Source: Candidatus Brockarchaeota archaeon (GTDB taxonomy: Archaea > Thermoproteota > EX4484-205 > JAAOZP01). From it: a stretch of DNA of 53,713 nucleotides. The stretch lies in the NCBI GenBank assembly GCA_017601245.1, contig JAFNJB010000046.1, positions 1 through 53,713 on the forward strand, written 5' to 3'. Below are positions 1 through 8,470 of the stretch, piece by piece. How positions within the stretch are numbered: position 1 is the stretch's first letter; the number at the start of each line of letters is the position of its first letter. The translations under genes and the position numbers were made by a program. Below the pieces are notes generated by a model. That model saw only the letters and a program-made list of their open reading frames with translations, did no database searches and was not told the origin of the DNA.

Positions 1-912
1 TCCTTTTTCTAAAAATATGTGGAGATGGACTATGCCACCGTCATTCTTGACAGCATTCTTGGCGGCGTCTAAAAACATCTCTGAACTCATAGGCAGGTTC
101 ATGATTACTCTGTCTCCAATACCCTTAAGCTCCTTTTGGGAAAGTTTCTTCGCATCTCCCAAATATGCTTTAACCCTATCCTCAACCTTGTTCAACCTTA
201 TGTTTTCAACTAGATAACTATAAGCATCAGGATTTATGTCGCAAGCATAGACTCTAACACTAGGGTTTTTCTTAGCAATGATTATGCTGAATGGCCCTAT
301 TCCTGCAAAGAGGTCGCAGACAACTTCTCCGGGTTTGACTAATGAGGCTACTCTAATCCTCTCAGCCGAGAGCCTTGGTGTAAAGAAAACCTTTGAAATA
401 TCCAGTTTGAACACGCAACCATGTTCTCTATGGATGGTTTCTGTACTTCCCTCTCCAGCTAGTACCTCATATCCTCCAACTCTATATTCACCGGAAAGAG
501 GCTCGGTTTTGTTTAAGACGATCCTGATGTTTTTCATAGACTTTAGAAAAGCTTCTCCAATAATTCTTCCCTTACCATGGAGCTCTTCGGGCAATTGTAG
601 GATGCAAATATCTCCAATTACGTCGAAAGACCTGGGTACGAGCTTCAGCTCTTCCTCTGTCAAATCCTTCTTGAGAATCTCTATGGGGGTTAGAGTTCTT
701 TCAGACTCTTCGAATTCTTCAAAGACAACCTCGCCATCTACATCTAACTTGTCAAGAGGGATTTCGTTGACAAGTGGTATTACTATGAAACTATTCCTCC
801 TCTTTATCAACAAGTTTTTATTAACGAGATTCCTACTCCTTAAAATCTGGAGCATTCTCTCTCCATATTCCTTCTTTACGAGAAGACCCTTAGCAATTCT
901 AACTCTTCTCAA
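1..912 (-). CDS. trm5: tRNA (guanine37-N1)-methyltransferase Trm5 (partial, 3' end outside window)
   Basis: The reverse strand reads open for 304 codons from a TTG at 912 to the window edge, so the C-terminus is missing. Trm5 makes m1G37 next to the anticodon using S-adenosylmethionine and prevents +1 frameshifting. Seen: an N-terminal domain of about 100 residues, a FFTPRLSAER segment (about 176-185), the SAM loop DLFAGIGPF (about 200-208) and the family motif MNLP (about 271-274). An in-frame TAA lies two codons before the TTG, so no longer start exists in this frame. No clear ribosome site is visible. The antisense frame is also open over most of this length and should not be called. Identity is firm; the exact start is less so. 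Confidence 0.9.
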   Translation of the reverse strand, partial: MRRVRIAKGLLVKKEYGERMLQILRSRNLVNKNLLIKRRNSFIVIPLVNEIPLDKLDVDGEVVFEEFEESERTLTPIEILKKDLTEEELKLVPRSFDVIGDICILQLPEELHGKGRIIGEAFLKSMKNIRIVLNKTEPLSGEYRVGGYEVLAGEGSTETIHREHGCVFKLDISKVFFTPRLSAERIRVASLVKPGEVVCDLFAGIGPFSIIIAKKNPSVRVYACDINPDAYSYLVENIRLNKVEDRVKAYLGDAKKLSQKELKGIGDRVIMNLPMSSEMFLDAAKNAVKNDGGIVHLHIFLEKG

Positions 913-976
913 CCAATGTTAGAATAATCTAGTTTGTTATAAAAATTTAATAAACAGTTTATCCGGCTACAAACGA

Positions 977-1906
977 TTGCCCGGTCTAATCGAAATATTG
1001 GTTGGAATCGTCCTATCCCTCAGCCTAGGGATATTTCTAAAACGGATACGAATATTAAACGAAACTATCGGCAGAAGATTACTATTTGTTTCTCTCAATA
1101 TTCTTCTTCCGCTAATAGTTTTCCGCTCATTTGCTACTGTAAAAATATCATTAGGGGAATGCTTCCTACCGTTAATAGGTCTCATAACTAATCTTTTGCT
1201 ACTAGCTGTTGCGTATCTGGTTTCGGGAAGGCTCAATATGAATAGTTCGAAGAGGGGGGTTTTCCTACTCGCATGCAGCACTCTAAACATTGGCATAATC
1301 GGATTGCCCTTCATCAGCCTATTCTTTAACACTGGAGGAGTTGCAACGGCTTCATTACTAGATATAGGCAATTCCATCTATGTTTTCTCTATTGCTTTCC
1401 TAGTCGCCTCGCAATTCAATCCATTAAGGGTTAGAAAGTCTTTAAAAAGCAACATTAAAAGCCTACTAATACAACCTTACATTATTTCCATACTCGCCGG
1501 CTTATCCGCTAATCTTTCAGGATTAGAACTACCCGAGCAAGTTGGTGAGTTAATAAGTTTTGTCTCATTATTAAACGCTGCGATAATACTTGTTTCAACA
1601 GGGGTCTTCATTAAGCTTCCTAGTGGAAATTTAATTAGAGAAGTGCTTTCATCAGCCTTTGTGAAAATAGCTGTGGGAAGCTTAATCGGCTTTGCCTTTG
1701 CCAGCTTGCTTCAGCTACCTCAAGAGAAGCTCGGGGTTGTTGTTATAGTTTCCTCTCTCCCACCCGCTTTCATGACTCTTGTGCATGCCAGTACTGAAAA
1801 CCTAGATTTAGAATTTGCCAGTATTCTGCTGGGTTCAATGCTTGCAGTAGGTATTCCAACGATAATATTCTATGGCTTAATGTTTTCATTCAAAGGGTTT
1901 TATTAA
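977..1906 (+). CDS. AEC (auxin efflux carrier) family transporter
   Basis: 309-residue very hydrophobic protein with about ten membrane segments in two halves, the layout of the AEC (auxin efflux carrier/malate permease) family. Typical features are the N-terminal repeat (LIEILVGIVLSLSLGIFL), the small-residue stretch CSTLNIGIIGLPF in the first half and SSLPPAFMTLVHA in the second. It probably carries an organic anion across the membrane; the substrate cannot be read from the sequence. The start is a TTG at 977. It is divergent from trm5 with only about 60 bp between, so the promoters must be back to back. It stands alone: 117 bp separate it from the ABC operon downstream. Confidence 0.8.
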   Translation: MPGLIEILVGIVLSLSLGIFLKRIRILNETIGRRLLFVSLNILLPLIVFRSFATVKISLGECFLPLIGLITNLLLLAVAYLVSGRLNMNSSKRGVFLLACSTLNIGIIGLPFISLFFNTGGVATASLLDIGNSIYVFSIAFLVASQFNPLRVRKSLKSNIKSLLIQPYIISILAGLSANLSGLELPEQVGELISFVSLLNAAIILVSTGVFIKLPSGNLIREVLSSAFVKIAVGSLIGFAFASLLQLPQEKLGVVVIVSSLPPAFMTLVHASTENLDLEFASILLGSMLAVGIPTIIFYGLMFSFKGFY

Positions 1907-2023
1907 CCTGATCAATCGAATTTTTAGGTAAATAATCATACTCTTTACATGTAGGATTTAAGTGTAATGTCCAGCTCTATGCGACATTGAATCCCCTGCC
2001 ATAAAGGTTTTAAGCAGTCCATC

Positions 2024-3703
2024 TTGGGAGGGAAGCGGAGTTTGCTAGTTACTAAGCAAGAATCGGATCGGTTGAAAAAAGGGCTCGTAACTCTATTAGA
2101 TAGGCTTTCCGAGAATAAAACTATCTCATACTTGATTTACCTAGCTTCTGTAATTTTCTTCTTTGGCATAATTCTCTTACCTTCTCTACTGGGCGTATTG
2201 CTAAAGATAGGGGTTGTTCAAGAAGTTTTCCAAAATACTGAATTGTTTGAAAAGTCCATTTCTGCTGTTTTTTCTTCAATACTACTTGCCACTCTGGTTT
2301 CAGTATTGGATGTAGCCGCTGGGCTTCCATTAGCCTGGCTGATTGCTAAAAAGAGGTATAAGTGGATAAGTTTCATAGACTACTTAACAGACCTTCCAAT
2401 GATAATTCCAACAGTTATTCTGGGGTACTCCGCATTGATGCTATGGTGCGAAGAGGCTCCTTTCTCCATTCTAGGTTTTCCAAGAATATCGCCGGGATTT
2501 TTAACGGTACTTCTCCTCCACTTTTCCTTCTCATATCCGGTAGTGGTTAGAGTACTCGTCGGAAAGCTTATGGAGCTAGATGCCACCTATGAAATTGCAG
2601 CGAGAGTCCTAGGAGCATCGTCTTTTACTACTGCCAGGACAGTGAGCATTCCAATGATTAAATCTGGAATAATAGCATCGTTAATACTCTCTTTTGCAAG
2701 GTCTCTTTCAGAGACGGGGGCAACGATTATGGTTGCGGGAAGTTTCGAAAACGGTCCCGTCTTCATAAAGAGGTCTATAGACGCTGGGTTAGTTTCACCC
2801 ATGGTTTTCGTAAGCCTTATGCTAATATTCTTATCTGTGCTCATACTTTTGGGATTGAGACTATTCGGTTTAAGCCTAAGAATACCATTTAGGAGAGCTT
2901 ACAGAATTGAATTAGTCTTAAGCAGCGAGAAAGTAGTATATGCTAGAGATGTCCTTACAATTCTCGTTTTCATACTCTTCATCTTCATCCCGTCTTCTTA
3001 CATTGTTATTGCGAGGCTTCCATTAGTGGCTAGACCAGACTTGATTAAACAAGTCTTCCTTGGCGAAGGAATATGGGCATCTTATTGGTCTAGTGTTATC
3101 AATTCCTATGTTATAGGCTTACTGGCTACTTTAATCAATGTCCTATTTAGCCTTCCAATGGCCATAATAATATCTAGGAGGAGACTAGGAAGGACATTCT
3201 CGAGAATTCTCGACGCTTTAAGTAATGTATCTATAATAATGCCATCGGTTGCATTAGGTGTCTCAATAGGTTTGTTCTGGGGGTCTTCGGGAATTCCAGA
3301 TTTCTTCCTGGTGCTCCTTGCCCATCTTTGCATCACTTATCCTTACATGGTTGCTACAATGGTTTCCGCACTTGAAGACTTGCCCGTTGAGCTCGAAGAA
3401 GCCGGGAGAACGCTAGGTGGCACTCCATTCAAGGTTTTCAGATCGATTACGCTTCCAGTGGCTAAATACTCTTTCCTATCTGGAGCAATACTAACTTTTA
3501 CCAGGAGTGTTAATGAAACTGGAGCTACTCTAGCTGTTTCAAAAACATTCAAAACAGTTTCAGTCTTACTGGTAGAGTGGGTTAAATCCCCGGTCATGAG
3601 GGTTGAATCAGGCATGGGTACTTTGATACTTATGTTGCTATCGTTAATCTTCCTCATCGTATTTAAGTACATATACTCTAAAGGAGGGGGTATGGTTGCC
3701 TAG
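2024..3703 (+). CDS. ABC importer permease, two fused membrane domains
   Basis: 559-residue protein with two permease domains of the binding-protein-dependent superfamily (ThiP/FbpB/CysT type), about 6 membrane segments each. Each half carries its own EAA loop, around LDATYEIAARVLGAS (first half) and LPVELEEAGRTLGGT (second half), where the ATPases dock. It overlaps the next gene by 8 bp and the two ATPases follow at once, so this is one operon. The TTG at 2024 is the longest start; a TTG at 2042, which sits about 10 nt after a GGAGGG at 2027-2032, may be the real one. The substrate is unknown: relatives move thiamine, iron, sulfate or polyamines, and no binding protein is encoded nearby. Confidence 0.88.
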   Translation: MGGKRSLLVTKQESDRLKKGLVTLLDRLSENKTISYLIYLASVIFFFGIILLPSLLGVLLKIGVVQEVFQNTELFEKSISAVFSSILLATLVSVLDVAAGLPLAWLIAKKRYKWISFIDYLTDLPMIIPTVILGYSALMLWCEEAPFSILGFPRISPGFLTVLLLHFSFSYPVVVRVLVGKLMELDATYEIAARVLGASSFTTARTVSIPMIKSGIIASLILSFARSLSETGATIMVAGSFENGPVFIKRSIDAGLVSPMVFVSLMLIFLSVLILLGLRLFGLSLRIPFRRAYRIELVLSSEKVVYARDVLTILVFILFIFIPSSYIVIARLPLVARPDLIKQVFLGEGIWASYWSSVINSYVIGLLATLINVLFSLPMAIIISRRRLGRTFSRILDALSNVSIIMPSVALGVSIGLFWGSSGIPDFFLVLLAHLCITYPYMVATMVSALEDLPVELEEAGRTLGGTPFKVFRSITLPVAKYSFLSGAILTFTRSVNETGATLAVSKTFKTVSVLLVEWVKSPVMRVESGMGTLILMLLSLIFLIVFKYIYSKGGGMVA

Positions 3704-4790
3704 GGTTGTTCTAGAAAACGTTAAGAAGAGTTTTAATGGTATTGTTGCGTTGGAAGATATTAACATCTCTTTTGAAAATGGAGAATATGCCTGTGTACTT
3801 GGCCCTACTGGAAGCGGTAAGACTACTCTTTTAAAAGTGATAGCGGGATTGGTGAAACCTGATTACGGCGAAGTGTATATAGACAATAAACGAGTTACAA
3901 ATATTCCACCCGAAGCGAGGAATGCTGTCTACATGCATCAACAGTATGCGCTCTTCCCCCACTTAACGGTAGGCGAGAACATATCATTCGGTCTGCTCGC
4001 GAGAGGTGTTAGAAAAGAGGATGCTATGAGGAAAACATTGGAGGTTCTTGAAATAGTAAAACTGCGTCAATGGGCTGATGCTTATCCTCATGAGCTTAGC
4101 GGGGGTATGCAGCAGAGAGTTGCTTTAGCAAGATGCTTGGCGACGGGGGCTAAGCTTCTTCTTTTAGACGAACCCCTAAGTGCCCTTGATGCTAGGCTTA
4201 GGCTTGAAGTCAGGAACGAGCTTGCAAGGATAGCTGAGGAACTCGACTTGACTGTTATCCATGTAACTCACGATCAATCTGAAGCGATGTCTCTAGCTGA
4301 TAAACTAATACTATTAAGAAATGGAAGGATTGTACAAGCAGGCCCCCCTGAAGAAGTTTATTTAAAGCCGAATAGTATTTTCACAGCATACTTCGTAGGC
4401 GAAAGCATCTTGCTTGACGGCGTGATTAGAAGAATTAACGGAGATACTGCATTCATAGAGCTTAGAAATGGAATGACTATTGAAACATTCTGCGATGAAA
4501 GTTTTAAAGAGGGAGACTTGGCTGTAGTCGCAGTAAGATGTGAAGACGTAATAATAGGCGAGGGGCCATTAATGGGTTTGCTTAAGGAAATCAGTTTCTT
4601 AGGAAGTTTTTCAAAAATCATATTTGAACTCCCCGGGGGGTTGAAGATGTCTGTCAATATTCCGCTCACGGATTTTATTAAAAGCGACCTTAGAGTAGGA
4701 ATGGCACTCCAATTAGCAATTCCCAAAGAAAGAACCAGGCTGTTTAAGTATCCGGCGATAGGTATTGCTAAAGAAGTAGAGGCTGTTTGA
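3696..4790 (+). CDS. ABC importer ATPase, subunit 1
   Basis: 364-residue nucleotide-binding subunit of the CysA/PotA/FbpC type. Seen: Walker A GPTGSGKT (36-43), Q-loop around HQQYALFPH, signature LSGGMQ (134-139), Walker B LLLLDEP (154-160), switch His in THDQ (192), and a C-terminal regulatory TOBE-like region from about 235. All catalytic residues are present. The TTG start follows AAGGAGGGGG with good spacing and overlaps the permease stop by 8 bp. A second, different ATPase follows 3 bp later, so the transporter probably works with a heterodimer of ATPases on a fused permease. Confidence 0.9.
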   Translation: MPRVVLENVKKSFNGIVALEDINISFENGEYACVLGPTGSGKTTLLKVIAGLVKPDYGEVYIDNKRVTNIPPEARNAVYMHQQYALFPHLTVGENISFGLLARGVRKEDAMRKTLEVLEIVKLRQWADAYPHELSGGMQQRVALARCLATGAKLLLLDEPLSALDARLRLEVRNELARIAEELDLTVIHVTHDQSEAMSLADKLILLRNGRIVQAGPPEEVYLKPNSIFTAYFVGESILLDGVIRRINGDTAFIELRNGMTIETFCDESFKEGDLAVVAVRCEDVIIGEGPLMGLLKEISFLGSFSKIIFELPGGLKMSVNIPLTDFIKSDLRVGMALQLAIPKERTRLFKYPAIGIAKEVEAV

Positions 4791-4793
4791 AAA

Positions 4794-5873
4794 ATGCCGA
4801 ATGTTAAAGTAGAGAAAGTTACTAAAAAATTTGGCGACTTTACCGCTTTAGAAGATATCAATCTAAGCATTAACGATGGTGAGTATGTTTCGATAATCGG
4901 TCCATCGGGATGTGGTAAAACAACCCTACTAAGAATAATCGCGGGAATAATAAGAGACTACGAGGGACATGTTTACGTTAATGGAGAACTTTTTGACGAT
5001 AAACCTTTAGAGAAAAGAGGTATCGGATACGTTTTTCAAAACATTGCGTTATTTCCAAACATGAACGTCGGCGGAAATGTATCATACAGCCCTAGGGCAA
5101 AAGGGTTTAACTCAGATATGATAAGGTCTATGACCCTTGAAATGCTTGAACTCATGAAGCTTACTGAGCGGTATTATGACTATCCGATCCGGCTTAGTGG
5201 AGGCATGCAACAGAAGACTGCTTTAGCAAGGGCACTCGCTTCAGGAGCTAAGCTTCTACTATTGGATGAGCCCCTTTCACTCTTAGACTTGAAAGTAAGG
5301 ACTGAGCTCAGGTACGAGCTTAGGCGTATCGTTAAAGATCTCGGCCTTACAGCAATCCATGTTACACATGACCAAGAGGAAGCAATGGCAATCTCAGATA
5401 GGATTATCGTGATGAGGAAAGCACGTATTGTTGAGGAAGGTACTCCTTTAAGCCTATATCTTAGGCCTAAGAAAATATTTACTTCGTATTTTTTAGGTGA
5501 GTCAAATGTTCTAGAAGGTAAAGTGATGGAAGCAGATGATAGATTCCTAAAAATAGATGTGGGAAGCATCATTCTTAAAGCCAAAAATACTGGTTTTCAG
5601 GAAGGCGAGAAGGTTGTAGTTATGATTAGACCCGAATTTATACAACTAGCAAACGATGGTGTTGAGGGTGTTGTAAAGAAGAAGACTATGGAAGGATTAT
5701 TCACCAGGTTAATAGTTGATATTAAGGACTTGAAAATAACAGTTAAACAACCCTACTGGAGAGTTCATAATATAGACGTTTATTCAATGGTTAAACTGGA
5801 ATTTCCAGAGGAACATATATTGGTATACGAGTATCCAGAGAGAGGCTTATATAGTGAGATATCTCTCTATTAG
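4794..5873 (+). CDS. ABC importer ATPase, subunit 2
   Basis: 359-residue paralogue of the preceding ATPase, clearly diverged from it. Walker A GPSGCGKT (36-43), signature LSGGMQQK, Walker B LLLLDEP and H-loop THDQEEA are all intact, followed by a TOBE-like C-terminus of about 120 residues. ATG start, 3 bp after the stop of subunit 1. It should pair with subunit 1 on the two-domain permease. The reading frame runs into the DUF47 gene, whose longest start overlaps it by 20 bp. Confidence 0.9.
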   Translation: MPNVKVEKVTKKFGDFTALEDINLSINDGEYVSIIGPSGCGKTTLLRIIAGIIRDYEGHVYVNGELFDDKPLEKRGIGYVFQNIALFPNMNVGGNVSYSPRAKGFNSDMIRSMTLEMLELMKLTERYYDYPIRLSGGMQQKTALARALASGAKLLLLDEPLSLLDLKVRTELRYELRRIVKDLGLTAIHVTHDQEEAMAISDRIIVMRKARIVEEGTPLSLYLRPKKIFTSYFLGESNVLEGKVMEADDRFLKIDVGSIILKAKNTGFQEGEKVVVMIRPEFIQLANDGVEGVVKKKTMEGLFTRLIVDIKDLKITVKQPYWRVHNIDVYSMVKLEFPEEHILVYEYPERGLYSEISLY

Positions 5874-6567
5874 TTTAGAATTGGCTTCAAGGGAAATGGA
5901 AAAATGGTTGAAAGATCGCAGGAAGAGAAAGTCTATGGAGCTAATAGTTGAACACGCTGACAAAGTCCTACAAGTTGTCGATGAGCTTTTAAACATGGTT
6001 AAGATTTCGATAAGTTCAGGACCATCGGCTCTTGAAAAAGCATATGAACGACAGGATCAGATGGAGAAAGACGCTGACTTTCTAAGAAGGAAGCTCATGT
6101 ATGAGATTGCCCGTAGCGAATTGTCTCCAGACATGAAGAAGTATTTCATGGAGTTGTCACGGGAGGTTGATATGGTTGCAGACTATGCTCATGGAGCCGG
6201 GAGGATATTATTCTTCCTACCAGTAAATAATTTAGATCAAGAGATTAAAAACAAGATAGAGCAAATGTGTATTAAAACTAGAGATTGCACAATCTGTTTA
6301 AAAGACGCTTTATCAGCAATACTCTCATTAGAACATAAAAGGGCTGCGGAATTAAGCGATAGGGTTGAGGAATACGAGAAGGAGGTTGATATTCTCTACA
6401 TGGAGGCTAGGAGGCTTCTTCTAGATGAAAAGTATTCTTCACTGGATCCAAGAATGGTTATATTCCTCTCAGAGCTTTTTGAAGCCATTGAAGAAACATC
6501 TGACAGATGTGAGGATTCTATAGACCATTTTAGGATATTGCTTGCTGAATTAACCAAGCCTGATTAA
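5854..6567 (+). CDS. PhoU-like DUF47 protein
   Basis: 237-residue all-helical protein of the DUF47/PhoU-like family, recognisable by the pattern MVKISISSGPSALEKAYERQ and the acidic, metal-binding-type segments (REVDMVADYAHGAGR and ELFEAIEETSDRCED). Family members usually sit next to phosphate or other ion transporters and regulate them. Here it closes the ABC operon, overlapping the second ATPase by 20 bp from the GTG at 5854. An in-frame ATG at 5896 would give a 223-residue protein of more usual family length and remove the overlap; the sequence does not decide. Its place hints that the ABC importer carries an inorganic ion, but that is inference. Confidence 0.82.
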   Translation: MRYLSISLELASREMEKWLKDRRKRKSMELIVEHADKVLQVVDELLNMVKISISSGPSALEKAYERQDQMEKDADFLRRKLMYEIARSELSPDMKKYFMELSREVDMVADYAHGAGRILFFLPVNNLDQEIKNKIEQMCIKTRDCTICLKDALSAILSLEHKRAAELSDRVEEYEKEVDILYMEARRLLLDEKYSSLDPRMVIFLSELFEAIEETSDRCEDSIDHFRILLAELTKPD

Positions 6568-6577
6568 ATCAGTCTTA

Positions 6578-8146
6578 TCATACTCTGATCTTTCTAACAA
6601 TACCCAATCCTCTCGTCCTACCCTCTCTAAATATGAATGTTTCCCCTACTCTAAGATATTCCGGTCTCCTAATGAATTCGAATTCAACAATATCAGTATC
6701 GCCTGTCCTCAAAGCTTCTTTATTCATCTTAATTATCCTAGCAGCCTGCCTAACCGTCCTGGTTTGAATAACTGGCTCGTAGCCGACCATTATTGTAGTG
6801 GGATGGTGGAGAACTCTTATCTCAGCTGTGAATCTTCTAACGGCGTAAGTTTTAGCCTTAACGTCTAATAGGACCATTCCAGTCCTGATTTCGTCGTAAT
6901 CTACATTTGTAATTGCTAATGCTGCAATCTGACCTGCACTGGCCTTTTCAACATTAACCCTATTTACATGAATTGACTTAACTCTAACAGTTCTAAAAGA
7001 ACCGTCGTCAAATGGACCTAGAACTAGCATCTCGTCTCTTTTAACAATGCCTTGTTCAACAAGCCCTCCTACAACTAATCCCACACCCTCAACGTAGAAT
7101 TTTTCATCTATGAAGCATAGTGTTTCCATATTCGATTTTTCACTCCAATCGTTCTTGGGAGGAAGCGCATTCAAGAAGAATTTTAATTCTGATAATCCTC
7201 TCCCATTAGTATTGGAAACTAGGAAGATTGGACATACTCTTAAATGTGGCATTATCCTCGCTGCCAATGAAGCATCGCCCGTGTTCTTTATTACGAATGG
7301 TATCTTGTTAACACCTGGGAGCTTTAGAATAGCTTCAACATCGTTTAGCGTTTTCGAAATGATCTCAGGCGGAGCCATATCTATTTTCGTAACTACTATG
7401 AAAACGGGTATTTTTAGAGCGACGGAAAGACCAAGGTGTTCTCTGAATGTTCCTATTGGACCCGCGTTTCCACCTACTACTAAGCAAACGTAATCCGGTA
7501 AGTTTCCAAGGATCCCTCTTATGGTTGTTTTCAAATACTTCTCGTGTCCAGCCAAGTCTATGAGGGAGATTATCTTAGACCCGTTTAGGAAAATCTTGGA
7601 CTCGTCGTAGAAATCCAACGAGTCGTTTATGGAGTTTCCCTTAGAGTCAAAGCCCAAGAGGTGGATTGATACAGAAGAAGATCTTCTAAACTTTATCTCG
7701 TGTAGGTATCTTGCAACCATGCTCATAGCTGCCCCATTTCCATCGTCAAGCTTACCTGATACGAGAACCCCTTTCAGAGTTGATTTACCGGAATCAACGT
7801 TTCCGAGAAGAGCAACTGAAACCTGTACTGGCGGGAAATCGACTGTCCTCCTCACTAGAACTTCCAAGACTTTACCCCTCTTCCCCTTTTCAACCCTAGT
7901 TATCATGTAGGAAGCACCTGCTATACTCACTATCCTATCCAGAGTCTTCAAGCATTTTTCAATTTCCTCATCAGTAAGCCCGATGGTCTCTCCCTCATCG
8001 CTTACACCAAGTTCGTAAAAAGCCTCTCCCCTACCCTCGTTTAACCTATAGTTCAGCTGGGTGGCAAGTTTTTGTAGCCTTTTCTCATCACTAGTGGCTA
8101 TTAGGAGCTTATACTCTACGTTGCCTTCTTCCCTCTCTTTCTCCAA
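6578..8146 (-). CDS. GTPBP1-like translational GTPase
   Basis: 522-residue GTPase of the EF-Tu superfamily, GTPBP1/GTPBP2 type. An N-terminal extension of about 105 residues precedes the G domain: G1 GNVDSGKS (115-122), G3 DLAGHE (198-203), G4 TKID (253-256), then two beta-barrel domains as in EF-Tu. The conserved segment RYLHEIKFRRSSSVS around residues 146-160 is characteristic of this subfamily. Eukaryotic relatives act in mRNA decay and ribosome rescue; the archaeal role is unsettled. The only start is a TTG at 8146; an ATG four bases upstream is out of frame and an in-frame TAG lies just before. It is a single gene divergent from reverse gyrase. Confidence 0.88.
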   Translation of the reverse strand: MEKEREEGNVEYKLLIATSDEKRLQKLATQLNYRLNEGRGEAFYELGVSDEGETIGLTDEEIEKCLKTLDRIVSIAGASYMITRVEKGKRGKVLEVLVRRTVDFPPVQVSVALLGNVDSGKSTLKGVLVSGKLDDGNGAAMSMVARYLHEIKFRRSSSVSIHLLGFDSKGNSINDSLDFYDESKIFLNGSKIISLIDLAGHEKYLKTTIRGILGNLPDYVCLVVGGNAGPIGTFREHLGLSVALKIPVFIVVTKIDMAPPEIISKTLNDVEAILKLPGVNKIPFVIKNTGDASLAARIMPHLRVCPIFLVSNTNGRGLSELKFFLNALPPKNDWSEKSNMETLCFIDEKFYVEGVGLVVGGLVEQGIVKRDEMLVLGPFDDGSFRTVRVKSIHVNRVNVEKASAGQIAALAITNVDYDEIRTGMVLLDVKAKTYAVRRFTAEIRVLHHPTTIMVGYEPVIQTRTVRQAARIIKMNKEALRTGDTDIVEFEFIRRPEYLRVGETFIFREGRTRGLGIVRKIRV

Positions 8147-8470
8147 CCATTTTCTACATAGGATATGGAGGTTGATTAACTTTAACCAGCTTTGAACATA
8201 AGCCCTTTATGATAGTTTATTTAAGCTAAACTATAACACTATAAATATTCTCGGGGGTTACGTTCTTGATAATTAACGATAAAACGATAAGCTTATTTCT
8301 TCTTAAAATTAGATACGAATCCTGAAGTGAGGAGAAGAGGGTCTGGGGATGTTCAAAACAGATGACCTTAACTTACCCATCTGATTTTTCTTACACACTC
8401 ATCGGGGAACATTAATACTTATAGAGGAGAGACATTTAAAACCCGGAAGGCTCGAGTAGGATGGAGTAGT
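8147..8470. other. Divergent intergenic region with promoters
   Basis: 324 bp between the divergent GTPase and reverse gyrase genes, with no open frame worth calling. TATA-like ACATTTAAAAC lies near 8430-8440, about 35 bp before the reverse gyrase ATG, and AT-rich TATA-like sequence occurs near 8215-8245 on the GTPase side. The middle (8327-8384) holds a possible C/D-box-like RNA, listed separately. The tandem ACGATAA at 8266-8280 is too short to interpret. Confidence 0.5.
8327..8384 (+). ncRNA. Possible C/D box small RNA (weak candidate)
   Basis: A 58-nt stretch begins with a C-box-like GTGAGGA (8327-8333), has CTGG (8343-8346) as a poor D', GATGA (8361-8365) as an inner C', and ends with a good D box CTGA (8381-8384) followed by TTTTTC. 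Size and box order fit archaeal C/D sRNAs, which guide 2'-O-methylation, but two boxes are off consensus and the terminal stem is weak. It may be chance. Confidence 0.22.

Noticed and set aside
278-922. 214-codon plus-strand frame over trm5
   Set aside because: Shadow of trm5: the reverse strand gives all Trm5 motifs, this strand gives low-complexity Ser/Leu-rich sequence.
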